Origin: Microbacterium sp. SMR1
Lineage (GTDB): Bacteria; Actinomycetota; Actinomycetes; Actinomycetales; Microbacteriaceae
Length of the DNA stretch: 64,000 nt
Assembly (NCBI RefSeq): GCF_003289625.1
Contig: NZ_QMBN01000002.1
Location: forward strand, 206,600-270,599
Direction: 5' to 3'
Made by a program: the position numbers and the translations under genes. Shown one piece after another: positions 9,064 to 18,774 of the stretch; within the stretch, counting starts at the first letter, position 1, and each line of letters starts with the position of its first letter. A model generated the notes under the pieces. That model was given only the letters and a program-made list of their open reading frames with translations. It did not search any database and had not been told where the DNA came from.

Positions 9064-12000
9064 CCCAGGAGCGACCGCGCGTGTCTTTGAGGATGTCGTA
9101 CTCGACGTCGACGTGCGGCTCGATGGCGCTGTACTTGTCGTTCGGTGCGCCGATCACGAGCTGGAAGCCGAGTCCGCGCCACGCTCCGATCGCACGCTTG
9201 GTGAAGTGTGCATCGGCCTTGATCAGGGCCTCGTCCATGAACACGGGGGCGTAGCGAGGTCGTTCGGCGCTGGCGTCGCCGAGCTGGTAGCGGAGGGCGG
9301 CGCCGACGATGAACGCGATGAGTTCCTGGGATTCTCCGCCGGACTTCTCGCCGATGTGGTCGTACAGCGCGACGTGCTTCTTCGTCACGGCATCCACGCG
9401 CTCGGCGCTCACGCGAACGTGGTTGCGTACGTCGATGAGGTCGCCGAAGTCGGGCGCCGACCGCCGCATGTGCCCGATGAGGCGCGACATTCGGCGGTAG
9501 GCGTGCTCGCGCTCGTCATCGGACGTGGCGTTCTCGATCAGCCCGCGCACCTCGCGCAGCTCGCGCCGGAAGCGCCGGCGGGGCTCGGACTGGTTCTCGC
9601 GCGTGGTGATCTGCAGGCGATGGTCGTCGTCGTAGAACGGGAGGTCCTGCATGATGCGGTTGATCGGGTCGATGCGATCACGGATCTCGCGGATCGATCG
9701 GCTGAGCGTCGAGTCGAGGTTCGTGAGGTCGTTGCCCGACAGCTTGAGCAGGCTGTCGCGCCACTCGGCTTCCAGCTCATGCAGTCCACTCGTCTCGAGG
9801 GCCCGGAGAGCGCGTTCGAAGTCGTCGATCGAGCTGTCGGGGTCGGGCAGCAGATTCGGATTCGGCCACCGCTCGAGGAAGCTCGCCATGATGCGTCGCA
9901 GGCTCTCCCGGCTCTCGTCGAGGGCGTCGACGGCCGCGCGTCGGTCTTCCGCGAGTCGCTGCGCGGCTGTCGCGAGCGCTGCGGAGAAGCGGTGCAGCGC
10001 CTCGGACGGAGTGCCGTCAGAGGTCGGCCCATCGAGATGGAATCGCTCGTCGAGGAACGCGGACTGTGCGGCGGTGAGAGCGCGCTCTGCCCGCTCGGCG
10101 TCGTCGAGCACGGACTGATCGGAATCGACGTCGTCGATCACCTCGGCCCACTGCGCCTCGATCTGATCACGTTCGATCGACACGCGGGCGATCTCGTCGC
10201 GCAGGTGGGAGATCCGGTCCTTGATGTCGGAGATCCGTCGCTGCACATCGGCGATCTCGGGGTTGGCGGCCGTGACGTCGCTCTGCACGCCGATCCAGCG
10301 ATCCCGCTCTGCGGTGACCGCCTCGACGTCGACTTCTTCCCAGGTCAGGTCGGTGATCTTGGCGTAGACGGCAAGGCGCGAGTCAACGGTGTCGAGCTCG
10401 GTCTCGGCGACCTTCCGCTCCCGCAGGGCGTCATCGAGACGGCGACGGGCGTTCTCGACGAGCCGCGCCACGTCGTGCCGGCGTCGCTCGTTCGAGAATC
10501 CGAGGACGTTCTCGCGACCGTGGCCACCGTGCGCGCCGCGGTTGCCCTGCGCGACCTGTCCGGTGATCGTGAGCGCCATGCGATGCTTCGGCAGCTCGGC
10601 GCTGGAATCGACGCAGACGTATCCGTGACGGGTCTCGAGCCGCTCCTGCAGCCAACCGGTGAACGGCGAGCTCTGGTAGTCGAGACGCCCCGGCAGCGTC
10701 TGCGGGTCGAGGTTGGCGACCGGCTCCATGCCCGCATGCACGCCCTCGAATCGCAATCGCACGGGGGTGTGGACCGATTCGATCGCCGCGCGGAACCGTC
10801 CCAGGTGAGCGGTGTCGATCAGCACCGTTGTCGCGAAGCCGCCGAGCGCAAGGTTGAACGCCTCGCGCCACGGCTCGAACTCGGTGCGCACCTCGACGAG
10901 CTCGCCGACGAACGGGAGGTCGGCCGTCGTGAGCCCGGCGGCCTCCGCGAGCCGCTCGCGCGACTCGTGCAGAGCGGGCGGGATGTTGCCGTGGCGTGAG
11001 GCCACGCGCTGAGCCTCCGCCTCCAGCTCTGCGACTTCGATCCGCGCGGCCTTCGCTGTCGACGCGGCTTCAGCGAAGGCGGAGCGGGCACGCGCCTTCG
11101 CATCCGAGTCGGCGAGCTCTGCCCGCGCGCGGGAGATGAACTCCGTGAACTCGTCGCGGTTCGAGAGTTCGACGCCCAGACCGCGGAGGGCGGCATCGAG
11201 CACCTCGCGGTGACGCCGCACGTCGGCGAGCCGCCGCTCCACCTCGCGCAGTTCGCGCTGCGCCGTCGCCAGGCGATCACCGCCGGAGAGCCGGAGCACG
11301 TCGATCAGGCCGTCGCGTTCGGCCTCAGCGCCGTCTGCGAGCGCACGCTTCTCGCGCAGCGTGACATCGGCCGCGTTCTTGCGCTCGCGCAGCTCGGTCT
11401 CGACGTCGCGCAGCATCCCGAGGCGCCGATCCGCGCGCCAGAGCGTGGCGAGCGACCCGGCATCCGAGAAGGAGCCGACCTCGTCGATCAGACTGACCCG
11501 CTCGGCGGCGGCGGCCATCTTCGCGCGCAGCTGCGGGATGGGCGTGAGCGCGGTGACCTGCTGCCGGGCCGTCAGCATCCGCATGCGCGTGCTCTCGAGA
11601 CCATCGAAGTGCGCGACGACGGCGTCGGCGGTCCCCATCGTCTCGGGCTCTTCGAGCACGAGACGCTTGTAGAGGTCGTCGACGGTCGTGATCTGCTGGC
11701 CTGCCTGGATGCGCGCGAGCAGGCTCATCGCCTTGGCCCCGGCCCCTGCTGCGCCGATGCCCAGCACGGCATGCAGGCGGGCTGAGAACTCGCGGTCCGT
11801 TCCGACGGGCTCCAGGCCGGCCTCGCGCACGGCGGCGTCGGAGAGGCGCTGCACGGCGGCCGGTTCGAGCGAGCGGAGGTCGAAGGCCCGGTCGGTCGTG
11901 GCCCGCACGCGCACGGTGTCTTCGAGCACACGCGCGCTGGCCGGGATGTACCAGGCTCGCACCGCTGTGAACTGCGACCCGTCGTGATCGATCCACGTCA

Positions 12001-12385
12001 TCGAGACGGCGGTCCAGGTGTCTTCGCCGTCGCCGCGGAGGACGGTCATCTTCGTGCCGTCCTCGGTGCGCGACTCGTCGATCTTGCCGCGGCCGTAGGA
12101 CAGGATGTTGCGCTGCTCGGAGCCGCGCGGACGCCCCGTGACGCCACCGTTCGAGGCGCCGTTGAAGGGAGTGGTGTGGGGCATCATGAGCGCGATGTAG
12201 GCGTCCATGAGCGTGGATTTGCCCGACCCCGAACCGCCGCACAGAAGCGTGGCGCCGGGGGAGAAGCGCACACGATGGGCGCCCTCGTAGCCGCCCCAGT
12301 TGATGAGCTGGAGGTCTTCGGCGAGCCACTGCTGGCCGCGGGATGCCGCCGGGATGAGCCCGAACAGCGTCTCGAGCATCGTCAC
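9026..12385 (-). CDS. jetC: JetC/MksB-like SMC-type ATPase of a Wadjet condensin
   Basis: A large SMC-like ATPase of 1119 residues. The Walker [10 protein letters not shown] lies at about 50-58. At the C-terminus the ABC signature [11 protein letters not shown] starts near 1015 and the Walker [11 protein letters not shown] near 1045. Between them are long Arg/Glu/Ala-rich coiled-coil segments around a central hinge-like region. This is the JetC/MksB motor subunit, which extrudes DNA loops in Wadjet plasmid-defence systems. The GTG at 12385 was chosen because GAGGAG lies five bases upstream and the GTG overlaps the jetB stop by four bases; an ATG two codons later (12379) is the alternative. 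It is the last jet gene here: no jetD follows. Confidence 0.9.
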   Translation of the reverse strand: MTMLETLFGLIPAASRGQQWLAEDLQLINWGGYEGAHRVRFSPGATLLCGGSGSGKSTLMDAYIALMMPHTTPFNGASNGGVTGRPRGSEQRNILSYGRGKIDESRTEDGTKMTVLRGDGEDTWTAVSMTWIDHDGSQFTAVRAWYIPASARVLEDTVRVRATTDRAFDLRSLEPAAVQRLSDAAVREAGLEPVGTDREFSARLHAVLGIGAAGAGAKAMSLLARIQAGQQITTVDDLYKRLVLEEPETMGTADAVVAHFDGLESTRMRMLTARQQVTALTPIPQLRAKMAAAAERVSLIDEVGSFSDAGSLATLWRADRRLGMLRDVETELRERKNAADVTLREKRALADGAEAERDGLIDVLRLSGGDRLATAQRELREVERRLADVRRHREVLDAALRGLGVELSNRDEFTEFISRARAELADSDAKARARSAFAEAASTAKAARIEVAELEAEAQRVASRHGNIPPALHESRERLAEAAGLTTADLPFVGELVEVRTEFEPWREAFNLALGGFATTVLIDTAHLGRFRAAIESVHTPVRLRFEGVHAGMEPVANLDPQTLPGRLDYQSSPFTGWLQERLETRHGYVCVDSSAELPKHRMALTITGQVAQGNRGAHGGHGRENVLGFSNERRRHDVARLVENARRRLDDALRERKVAETELDTVDSRLAVYAKITDLTWEEVDVEAVTAERDRWIGVQSDVTAANPEIADVQRRISDIKDRISHLRDEIARVSIERDQIEAQWAEVIDDVDSDQSVLDDAERAERALTAAQSAFLDERFHLDGPTSDGTPSEALHRFSAALATAAQRLAEDRRAAVDALDESRESLRRIMASFLERWPNPNLLPDPDSSIDDFERALRALETSGLHELEAEWRDSLLKLSGNDLTNLDSTLSRSIREIRDRIDPINRIMQDLPFYDDDHRLQITTRENQSEPRRRFRRELREVRGLIENATSDDEREHAYRRMSRLIGHMRRSAPDFGDLIDVRNHVRVSAERVDAVTKKHVALYDHIGEKSGGESQELIAFIVGAALRYQLGDASAERPRYAPVFMDEALIKADAHFTKRAIGAWRGLGFQLVIGAPNDKYSAIEPHVDVEYDILKDTRGRSWAKPKVALDAPAS

Positions 12386-13125
12386 AGCTGCTCCTCCTGA
12401 GGTTCGTCGTCGCCTTCTTCGTCTTCGCTTTCGTCGTCCGCGACGCCACCGGTGTCGTCCGCGTCCGACCGGTCTCGCAGCCAATCGCGCAGTTCGCGCA
12501 GCTTCTCGGCGCTGAGGACGATCTCGACGAGCGGACTGATGCGGAAGCGTCCCGTCGTCTCCTCGTCGACGATGCCGTCGCGAGCGAGCCGGTCCATCGC
12601 CTTGCGGATCAGTCTCTGCCGCTTCGCGGTGTCGCCGTCGGCATCCGCGAAGTAGCTCATCACGGTCTGCTCGACGTCCTCGATGTCGACCCGGGCGGCC
12701 GGCTCCCCGGCCGCCGACTCCCGCTGATACACCGTGCGCAGGTGTACGAGGACGAGGGTCTCGGACCGCGTGTATGCGGCATCCCGAAGCAGGATCGGAA
12801 CATCGAGCTCGTCCGAGCGCACCTGCTGCTTGTAGGCGACGCCGCGGTCGTGGTCGATCACGAGCCGCACGAACAGGTCGTTGAGCCGTGACTCGACGAG
12901 CTGCTGATTGTCGAGCAGGGCCGTCCACTCCTCGCGGTTGCGGTCCGCGAGCACGAACCGTCGCTGCAGCAGGTGGACGAGCACGCGACGCACCGCGGGA
13001 TCGAGCACCCCGCGATCGCCGGGAAAGAGCTCGCCGAGGTCGTCTTCCATCGCAGCGGGCTCGACGAATGCGCCGTCACCCGGGGCCTCGTCTTCGGCTG
13101 TGCCGAGGCTGGCGGTGTCAGTCAT
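12382..13125 (-). CDS. jetB: JetB (DUF4194) kleisin-associated subunit
   Basis: A 247-residue protein with a winged-helix-like body and an acidic, disordered tail ([20 protein letters not shown]). Conserved-looking segments include [20 protein letters not shown] and [19 protein letters not shown], which fit the DUF4194/MksE (KITE) subunit. In Wadjet, JetB bridges the kleisin JetA and the motor JetC. The start overlaps the jetA stop by eight bases and the stop overlaps jetC by four, so the three are almost certainly one transcription and translation unit. Confidence 0.88.
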   Translation of the reverse strand: MTDTASLGTAEDEAPGDGAFVEPAAMEDDLGELFPGDRGVLDPAVRRVLVHLLQRRFVLADRNREEWTALLDNQQLVESRLNDLFVRLVIDHDRGVAYKQQVRSDELDVPILLRDAAYTRSETLVLVHLRTVYQRESAAGEPAARVDIEDVEQTVMSYFADADGDTAKRQRLIRKAMDRLARDGIVDEETTGRFRISPLVEIVLSAEKLRELRDWLRDRSDADDTGGVADDESEDEEGDDEPQEEQL

Positions 13126-14590
13126 CGTCGGGCTCCTTCGAGGTGCGGGCGGTCACGGATCCGAAGGCGAAGCGCCGGGTCGTCCCATCGGGGCGACGCG
13201 CCTCGACCACCGAGAGGTCGTCACTCTCGCGCATGCCGTTGCGGTGGGCGATCTCGAGGAGACCGACCAAGTCGACCGGACGGCGGACTTCGTCGTCTGC
13301 GGCGAGGAAGGCCTCACCCAGGTCGAACTCCTCGCCGAGGGCCGCGACGTGTGCCTCGAGCTCGGCGTAGCGCGGACCGCCCCACGCGCGCGTGTCGGCA
13401 TCCAGAATCTCCGCGTCTGCGTCGGGCTCCGTCAGCGGTGCCGGCGCACCGGGCGGGCGGATGTCGGTCGTCGACTGCCGCAGGTGGCGGATGTCGGCTG
13501 TGGGCAGGCTGCGGATCATGTCGACGGTGGCCTCGGATGACGTGCTGTGCGTCCAGGCTTGCAGACCGGCCATGACATCGCGCAGCAGATCGTCGACGTG
13601 GCGGTCGCGGATGGGATCATGCGTGCGCACCTGGGCGGTGATGACCCGCGACGCGCGACGCTGGGCGGTCAGAACCTCTTCGACGCCGAGCTCCACGCGC
13701 CGTGAGATCGCGTCGAGCTCGGCGCGCTGCTCGGTGTCCATGAGGCGCGCGAAGGGCTGCGTGAGGAGGGTGTGCAGCTGGTCTGTGAGGCTGTCGATGC
13801 GCTCGGGGTCGCCGATCAGCCGGAGCGCGCCGGCGAACGCCCGGCCTTCCGGCGTCGACTGCATGACGTACTGTCCTCGCTGCAGGTACTCCCGCAGCAC
13901 CTCGCCGGTGGGACGCACGTCGCGCCGGAGGTCGGCGATGACATCGCGCTGCATGGCCTTGATCGACTCCGCGACGCGCGTGAAATCGGCGGGCAGCTCA
14001 CGCGCGAGATGCAGCACGTTCTCCGCCTCCTCGAGGAGCTGCTCGTCGTCGATCGGCTCGGATTCCCCGAGCTGAAGGCGCGCGATCTCGGCGTCGAGCG
14101 CGTCGCGTTCGCGGATGAGGCGTGCGAGGCGCACCTCAGGGTCGGTCTCAGCGTGGTCCGAGAGCCGCTCGACGGCTTCCAGGAGGGTGCGGACACGGGA
14201 GTTCGAGACCCGGGTGCGTCCCCCGGTGGTGCGCCCGGTGATCTCCAGGGCGCCCACCGCATGCGCCGTCAGCCGGTAGACCTCGACGTCGCCGTCGATC
14301 TGGGGGACGAGCCATCCCACCCGCACCCAGTAGCGACAGATCTCACGGGCGGTGCCCGCCGGGAGTGCGCGATCGTCCTCGTCGTATCCGGCCGCACGCA
14401 GCTCGTCGAGGATCTCGGCGACTTCGGCGTGCGCATCCGAGATCTCGACGGACGGCCGGTCGACGGAGAAGACGAGCGAGAGCGTCGCGACCACGAAGGG
14501 CGCGTAACGGCCGTGGAGGAGGTCGAGTGTGGGGGTACGGAACGCCGACAACGCACGCAGATATGCGGCCTCAGCGCGAGTACTTCCCAT
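13118..14590 (-). CDS. jetA: JetA (DUF3375) kleisin subunit of the Wadjet/MksBEF complex
   Basis: A 490-residue protein matching the DUF3375 kleisin of Wadjet: an N-terminal winged helix with [20 protein letters not shown] and ARFREICRYW-like features ([17 protein letters not shown]), then long helical stretches ([22 protein letters not shown]). The C-terminal wing reads [15 protein letters not shown]. JetA links the two JetC heads in the closed ring. It is the first gene of jetABC. The ATG at 14588-14590 lies only 17 bases from the left copy of the island repeat, so its promoter must overlap the repeat or the island side. Confidence 0.88.
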   Translation of the reverse strand: MGSTRAEAAYLRALSAFRTPTLDLLHGRYAPFVVATLSLVFSVDRPSVEISDAHAEVAEILDELRAAGYDEDDRALPAGTAREICRYWVRVGWLVPQIDGDVEVYRLTAHAVGALEITGRTTGGRTRVSNSRVRTLLEAVERLSDHAETDPEVRLARLIRERDALDAEIARLQLGESEPIDDEQLLEEAENVLHLARELPADFTRVAESIKAMQRDVIADLRRDVRPTGEVLREYLQRGQYVMQSTPEGRAFAGALRLIGDPERIDSLTDQLHTLLTQPFARLMDTEQRAELDAISRRVELGVEEVLTAQRRASRVITAQVRTHDPIRDRHVDDLLRDVMAGLQAWTHSTSSEATVDMIRSLPTADIRHLRQSTTDIRPPGAPAPLTEPDADAEILDADTRAWGGPRYAELEAHVAALGEEFDLGEAFLAADDEVRRPVDLVGLLEIAHRNGMRESDDLSVVEARRPDGTTRRFAFGSVTARTSKEPDDD

Positions 14591-14606
14591 CCATGCAACA
14601 GTATCC

Positions 14607-14697
14607 GGCGCGCCGACATCGAGCTGTCAGGTCAGATCCCGTCGAGCGTGGGCGGGAGGGCGAACACGAGCTCGTCGATCTCCTCGCCGCGGGCGGG
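14607..14697. repeat. Left copy of ~90-bp direct repeat: detached GNAT gene 3' end
   Basis: This stretch matches 25185-25274. The first 16 bases are identical (GGCGCGCCGACATCGA), then six or seven bases differ, then 68 bases match with one mismatch (GTG against GTC). Read on the minus strand it encodes PARGEEIDELV and FALPPTLDGI followed by a stop. That is exactly the C-terminal 21 residues of the intact GNAT gene at 25209-25700, but here no gene body is attached. It marks the left junction of the 10.5-kb arsenic island. Confidence 0.85.
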
Positions 14698-15097
14698 TAA
14701 TAGGGGCGCTGACGGCCGATCTCGCCATCCGCACGTTCGGCGACCGGATGCAAAACCCCGGCGGGTGCCCAAGCCTACGTGTGGCCAAGGGCGTCCAGAT
14801 CGCCGCGGGAACCTAGATCGGCACGATGGGCGACACGCGCCAATCCCGACGGGCCGATGGAAGGAAGCGCCACGGCAGGTGAGAGTGCGAGAAATCCAAA
14901 CTTGTGTCCCGGGTTTGCGGGTGCGTTGAGCACTCGGAGACGGGCCACGAACACGCACAAAGCTTTCGCCTCCGGCATGCGCATAGGTTTCCTCAACCGA
15001 CTGAAACTGATCGGTTCTGGACGGGAGCGCGTTGAGGAGCGCAATCCGGCCTCGTGCCCCCTGTGAGACCCCGGGAGCGCCCTGCGATGCTCATGTC
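14698..15097. other. 400-bp non-coding stretch at the island left end
   Basis: No convincing gene is seen on either strand. Short open frames have arginine- and proline-rich shadow composition and no ribosome site. The base composition is slightly lower in GC than around it (for example AAATCCAAACTTG near 14890 and ACTGAAACTGATCGG near 15000). It contains the start of island-specific DNA and presumably the promoter for the lipoprotein gene at 15098. Confidence 0.5.
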
Positions 15098-15499
15098 ATG
15101 CGTATTTGGATTCGGGCTTCTGTCATGGTGGCGGTCTTGGTGATGATGACCGGCTGCACTACGACTGCCCCGGGCGAAGCGGACTCTTTCGGTTCATGGT
15201 CTGAGCGCATGCTGGCTGAATTGTCGACGGGTGACTCGGGGCCGGCGGGCGGCGGGTCGAACACGTCGGCGGTCGGCTTCGAGGTCGGCTCGCCCGGTTG
15301 GTACACGGTTGCAGCTGCGTGCCGCGGAACCGCCGTCGTTCAGCTGCTCCTGATTTCAGCGGGAAAAGAGGTCGGTTCGGTAGACGTTCCGTGTGGCGCG
15401 ACGGCAACGACCGAGGTCGAGCTGCGCGATCGCGAGTTGGTCATGGAGACGCAGGCGATTGGCGACTGGTACGTCGTGCTCACAGCGGTGCAGCCGTGA
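15098..15499 (+). CDS. Small putative lipoprotein, function unknown
   Basis: A 133-residue protein with a short basic N-terminus, a hydrophobic stretch (VMVAVLVMMTG) and a lipobox cysteine at residue 20, so a lipid-anchored outer-face protein is predicted. The mature part has two widely spaced cysteines (ACRG and VPCG) that may form a disulfide and alternating beta-like segments (WYTVAAACRGTAVVQLLLISAG). The MRIW start at 15098 was chosen because it places the signal sequence at the N-terminus. It lies alone in the left part of the island. I do not recognise the family. Confidence 0.6.
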   Translation: MRIWIRASVMVAVLVMMTGCTTTAPGEADSFGSWSERMLAELSTGDSGPAGGGSNTSAVGFEVGSPGWYTVAAACRGTAVVQLLLISAGKEVGSVDVPCGATATTEVELRDRELVMETQAIGDWYVVLTAVQP

Positions 15500-15542
15500 C
15501 GCACGTCCTGCAGGCCTACGACGTCTCGCCCCTCGCGACGAC

Positions 15543-16079
15543 TCAGCCGAGCTCGACGACCGCCTTGACGGTCTTGCGGACGAGGTGCCGGTCGAGAGGG
15601 CGGCCTTCGAAGTACCGATGCATCGACCACCCTTCGTGGAGTGCATCGAGTGTTCGCGCGGTCGCTTCCGAAAACTGGAGTTGAAGTGCTTGCCTGCTGA
15701 GAGTCATCCAATGGGCGCAGTAGCTGCGGACGGTGGGGTTGAAGCTTCCATAGGAATACATCTCAAACAGGGCCCGGGTGTGCAGATCGTCCCCCCCGGC
15801 GCCTTCGATCAGGTCGACGACGACCTCGATCGCTTCCTCGATGCTTCCGGCCTTCTCGAAACGAGACCTGTACTCGCGTGCCATGGCTGTGTACATCTGC
15901 TGAAACGCTCCCTCGAATATCTCGTCGAGGGAGCCGAAGTGGTACGTCAACGACCCCGGCGACACCGACGCCCGCGCCGCGATCGAGCGGTGCGTGACGC
16001 GATGCACGCCGACTTCGACGATGTCGTCGAGGGCTGCGCTCAGAATGCGCTCGCGGCGGTCGACCACTTCGTTCGTCAT
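15543..16079 (-). CDS. TetR-family regulator of the divergent MFS/DUF1349 unit
   Basis: A 178-residue regulator with an N-terminal TetR helix-turn-helix (ERILSAALDDIVEVGVHRVT, HRSIAARASVSPGSLTYHFG). The C-terminal ligand domain is helical and carries several Tyr and Met residues (RALFEMYSYGSF). The ATG at 16079 follows AGAGGAGCGCT, a good ribosome site; a longer upstream start would lie inside the operator. It is divergent from the MFS gene, and two palindromic TGTACA-type sites lie between the two genes, so auto-repression and control of the transporter are likely. Confidence 0.85.
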   Translation of the reverse strand: MTNEVVDRRERILSAALDDIVEVGVHRVTHRSIAARASVSPGSLTYHFGSLDEIFEGAFQQMYTAMAREYRSRFEKAGSIEEAIEVVVDLIEGAGGDDLHTRALFEMYSYGSFNPTVRSYCAHWMTLSRQALQLQFSEATARTLDALHEGWSMHRYFEGRPLDRHLVRKTVKAVVELG

Positions 16080-16090
16080 AGCGCTCCTCT

Positions 16091-16127
16091 TGTACATATG
16101 TACGGGATGGTTGTACATTCGTACATC
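16091..16127. promoter_or_regulatory. Tandem TGTACA-type operator between tetR and MFS
   Basis: Two similar imperfect palindromes lie in tandem: TGTACATATGTACG and TGTACATTCGTACA. They occupy the short gap between the divergent tetR (15543-16079) and MFS (16181-17380) genes. This is the expected layout of a TetR autoregulatory operator that also represses the neighbouring transporter. The palindromy is read directly; the binding is inferred. Confidence 0.7.
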
Positions 16128-16180
16128 ACCGTATGTGGTTGGGGCACCCGCCGCACTCGTCTTCTTGCGCTGGAGTTGTC

Positions 16181-17380
16181 TTGGATCCTGTTCTCGCGCG
16201 CCGACGCCTGGCGCTGTTCGCGCTGTTCTTCATCCCCGGTCTCGGGATCGCCTCCTGGGTGACCCGGACGCCGGCGATCCGCGACCTGCTCGAGGCATCG
16301 ACCGCCGAGATGGGGTTGGTCCTGTTCGGGCTGTCGGCGGGATCGATGATCGGCATTCTGGCGTCCGGCCCGTTGGTATCGCGGCTCGGCGTCCGGCCGC
16401 TCATCATCATCGGCACGGCGCTGATCGTCGTCAGTCTGCCTGCCATCGGCTTCGGTGGCGCGTGGGGTGGGAGTTTCATCGTCGCCGGAGGGTTGTTCCT
16501 GTTCGGGCTCGGCATGGGCGGTGGAGAGATCGCGATGAACGTCGAGGGTGCCGACGTCGAGGAGGCGATCGGTCGCCCGGTGCTTCCCGCCCTCCACGGT
16601 TGTTTCAGCCTCGGCACCGTGGTCGGGGCGTCGGCCGGAATCGTCTTCACTGCACTCGACGTGTCGGTGACATGGCACCTGGCGTCAGTCGGTGCGGTCA
16701 CCGCCGTCATTTTCGTCCTGGCGATACGACATGTCACCCCTCGCCCTCTGCCTCGGCCGACGGCATCCGACGAACCGTCCGCGCTGGAGCAAGGTCGGCT
16801 TCGCGACCTCCTCACCGATGGGCGATTGATTCTCATCGGCGTCATCATTCTGGCGATGGCTTTCGCCGAGGGCACGGCGAACGACTGGCTCCCCCTCGTG
16901 ATGGTCGACGGCCACAACCTGGACCCCGCATTCGGGTCCGCGGTGTACGCGGTGTTCGCGGCGTCGATGACCATCGGACGATTCGCCGGGGGCCCCTTCA
17001 TCGAGCGCTTCGGGCGACCCGCCGTCCTCTGCGTCAGCGCGATCTCCGGCGTCGCCGGTCTCGCCGTCGTCATTTTCGCCGACAACCAGATTGCAGCCGG
17101 GGCCGCTGTCATCCTGTGGGGCCTCGGCGCCTCGCTCGGGTTTCCGGTCGCTCTCTCCGCAGCCGGCGCGTCGGGCAGCAACCCGGCAACTCGCGTGTCG
17201 ATCGCTGCGACCGTCGGGTACATCGCATTCCTCGTCGGTCCGCCACTTCTCGGGTTCCTCGGGGAGCATTTCGACCTGCGAACCGCGCTCATCGCGCCGA
17301 TGATCCTCGTCGCGATCGCCGCGTTCGCGGCGCCCTACATCTCAACCCCCTCCACCCGATTCGCCCGGCGCCAGCACTGA
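16181..17380 (+). CDS. MFS transporter (FucP/YbjJ-like)
   Basis: A 12-helix major facilitator of about 399 residues. The motif MNVEGADVEEAIGRPVLP followed by HGCFSLGTVVGA and, in the second half, MAFAEGTANDWLPL and WGLGASLGFPVALSAAG, are shared with the MFS protein at 31677-32936, so the two are paralogues. A TTG start at 16181 was chosen because GGAG lies five bases upstream; the in-frame ATG at 16133 lacks a ribosome site and lies next to the operator. It is followed 23 bases later by a DUF1349 gene. Substrate unknown; sugar-like or drug-like export is possible. Start confidence is moderate. Confidence 0.85.
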   Translation: MDPVLARRRLALFALFFIPGLGIASWVTRTPAIRDLLEASTAEMGLVLFGLSAGSMIGILASGPLVSRLGVRPLIIIGTALIVVSLPAIGFGGAWGGSFIVAGGLFLFGLGMGGGEIAMNVEGADVEEAIGRPVLPALHGCFSLGTVVGASAGIVFTALDVSVTWHLASVGAVTAVIFVLAIRHVTPRPLPRPTASDEPSALEQGRLRDLLTDGRLILIGVIILAMAFAEGTANDWLPLVMVDGHNLDPAFGSAVYAVFAASMTIGRFAGGPFIERFGRPAVLCVSAISGVAGLAVVIFADNQIAAGAAVILWGLGASLGFPVALSAAGASGSNPATRVSIAATVGYIAFLVGPPLLGFLGEHFDLRTALIAPMILVAIAAFAAPYISTPSTRFARRQH

Positions 17381-17403
17381 GCAACCAACCGAAGGAAGAC
17401 GCT

Positions 17404-18006
17404 ATGACCATCGAACTACCCAGCCTCCCCGGCCTGTCTTGGACCCACCACGAGGGCCAGCACCGACAGGACGGCGACACCCTCGTCCTCATCTCCGATG
17501 ACAACGTGGACTGGACGAACGACGCCGCCGGAGCCCCCGCGTACCACACGTCGACGAGCCTTTCGTTCGACACCGATGGCCCCTTCCAGCTGTCGGCCCG
17601 CGTCTCCGTCGACGCACCCCGGACCACATTCGACGCCGCCGCACTCACCCTTTGGGTCGATGAGAACTGCTGGGCCAAACTCTGCTTCGAGTACTCCCCG
17701 CAGGGCGAAGAGATGGTCGTCAGCGTCGTCACCGACCGCTACTCGGACGACTCGAACGGTCCCGTCATCCTGGACGGCTCCGCCTGGCTCCGCATCTCCA
17801 CCCTCCCTGGGGCTCATGCGTACGCGTTCCACTACTCGCTCGACGGCACCACGTGGAACTTCGTCCGCCAGTTCCGCCTCAACACATCCACCCGCCCCAG
17901 GGTCGGGCTGATGTCACAAGCGCCCATGGGCCCTGCGGCCGCGGCCCGCTTCTCAGAGATCACCTTCCGCCAGACGCAGATCGCGGACGTACGCGACGGC
18001 AGCTGA
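17404..18006 (+). CDS. DUF1349 domain protein (concanavalin-like fold)
   Basis: A 200-residue soluble protein of the DUF1349/YesU type: a beta-sandwich resembling carbohydrate-binding lectin folds. Characteristic segments are FQLSARVSVDAPRTTFDAAA, LTLWVDENCWAKLCFEYSP and the end region RVGLMSQAPMGPAAAARFSEI. No catalytic motif or signal peptide is visible. The ATG follows GAAGGAAGACGCT. It is probably cotranscribed with the MFS gene and controlled by the TetR protein, so it may act on or bind a sugar-like compound moved by the transporter. That role is inferred. Confidence 0.8.
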   Translation: MTIELPSLPGLSWTHHEGQHRQDGDTLVLISDDNVDWTNDAAGAPAYHTSTSLSFDTDGPFQLSARVSVDAPRTTFDAAALTLWVDENCWAKLCFEYSPQGEEMVVSVVTDRYSDDSNGPVILDGSAWLRISTLPGAHAYAFHYSLDGTTWNFVRQFRLNTSTRPRVGLMSQAPMGPAAAARFSEITFRQTQIADVRDGS

Positions 18007-18153
18007 CCGCCCCCCCTGAGCGTGTGCGAGCTCGACCACCCACAGGCGGGCACGTGGAACGGAGCGCCATCCCCGTGCCGATAACGTCCACCGGAACCAG
18101 GTATCGAGCAACGTTTCCGGCGAGGCATTCCACGCAGCTAACCACCGGCTACC

Positions 18154-18255
18154 AAAAACGATCGTTTCTGGGGCGGTCGATTCGTGTGTCGCGGAAGCCT
18201 GCCGAAACTCAGGGCCGTGTCGAAACCCGGTTTCGGGACAAACGGTTTCGGCAGG
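18154..18255. repeat. Cluster of inverted repeats resembling a resolvase (res) site
   Basis: Three symmetric elements lie in about 100 bases with no gene. They are AAACGATCGTTT (18156-18167), a perfect CGAAACC-C-GGTTTCG palindrome (18221-18235), and 11-base arms CCTGCCGAAAC (18198-18208) and GTTTCGGCAGG (18245-18255) placed around that palindrome. The repeated CGAAAC half-sites and multi-subsite layout resemble recombination sites of serine resolvases, but no resolvase gene is present. They sit where the MFS unit meets the arsenic cluster. Confidence 0.55.
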
Positions 18256-18270
18256 GGGTTTTGACGTGCC

Positions 18271-18774
18271 TCAGGGGCGGCGGCGCTCGATGAGTATCGT
18301 GTCGCGCCAGTTGCCAGCCCAGGGGCCGTAGGTCATGTACGCGATGCGTTCGCGGTGGCCGATGCGGCGAAAGCCGGCACGCCCGTGAAGGGCCAGGCTG
18401 GCGGTGTTCTCGGGGAAGATGCTTGCTTGTACTGTCCAGATGTCAGCGGCGTCAGATGCGCGCAGGAAGGAGGTGAGAAGTGCCGTGCCGACGCCGCGCC
18501 CGTGGGCGCGATCGGCAACATAGACGGAGTGTTCTACGACTCCGCGGTAGACCTCGCGTGCAGAGACGCGGGATGCGGCAACCCAGCCGAGGACTGAGCC
18601 GGCGGGATCGGTGGCGACGAGGCGGCCAACCTGGAGCTTTCCTTGGTCGAAGTCGGCCCAGGACGGGGGCTCGCTTTCAAACGTCGCGTTTCCGGCGGCG
18701 ATGCCTTCGCGATAGATCTTCTGGACCTCGGGCCAGTCCCTCTCGGCCAGGGCCCGCACGGCGATGTCGCTCAT
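18271..18774 (-). CDS. arsN: GNAT acetyltransferase of phosphinothricin/arsinothricin type
   Basis: A 167-residue GNAT protein close to the phosphinothricin acetyltransferase group. Typical segments are YREGIAAGNATFES near the N-terminus, EHSVYVADRAHGRGVGTALL (acetyl-CoA loop) and WTVQASIFPENTASLALHGR with GFRRIG after it. In arsenic operons such proteins (ArsN) acetylate the alpha-amino group of arsinothricin. The start overlaps the arsR stop by four bases (ATGA), so it is in the arsR operon, supporting an arsenic role. The enzyme type is well supported; the exact substrate is inferred from context. Confidence 0.8.
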   Translation of the reverse strand: MSDIAVRALAERDWPEVQKIYREGIAAGNATFESEPPSWADFDQGKLQVGRLVATDPAGSVLGWVAASRVSAREVYRGVVEHSVYVADRAHGRGVGTALLTSFLRASDAADIWTVQASIFPENTASLALHGRAGFRRIGHRERIAYMTYGPWAGNWRDTILIERRRP

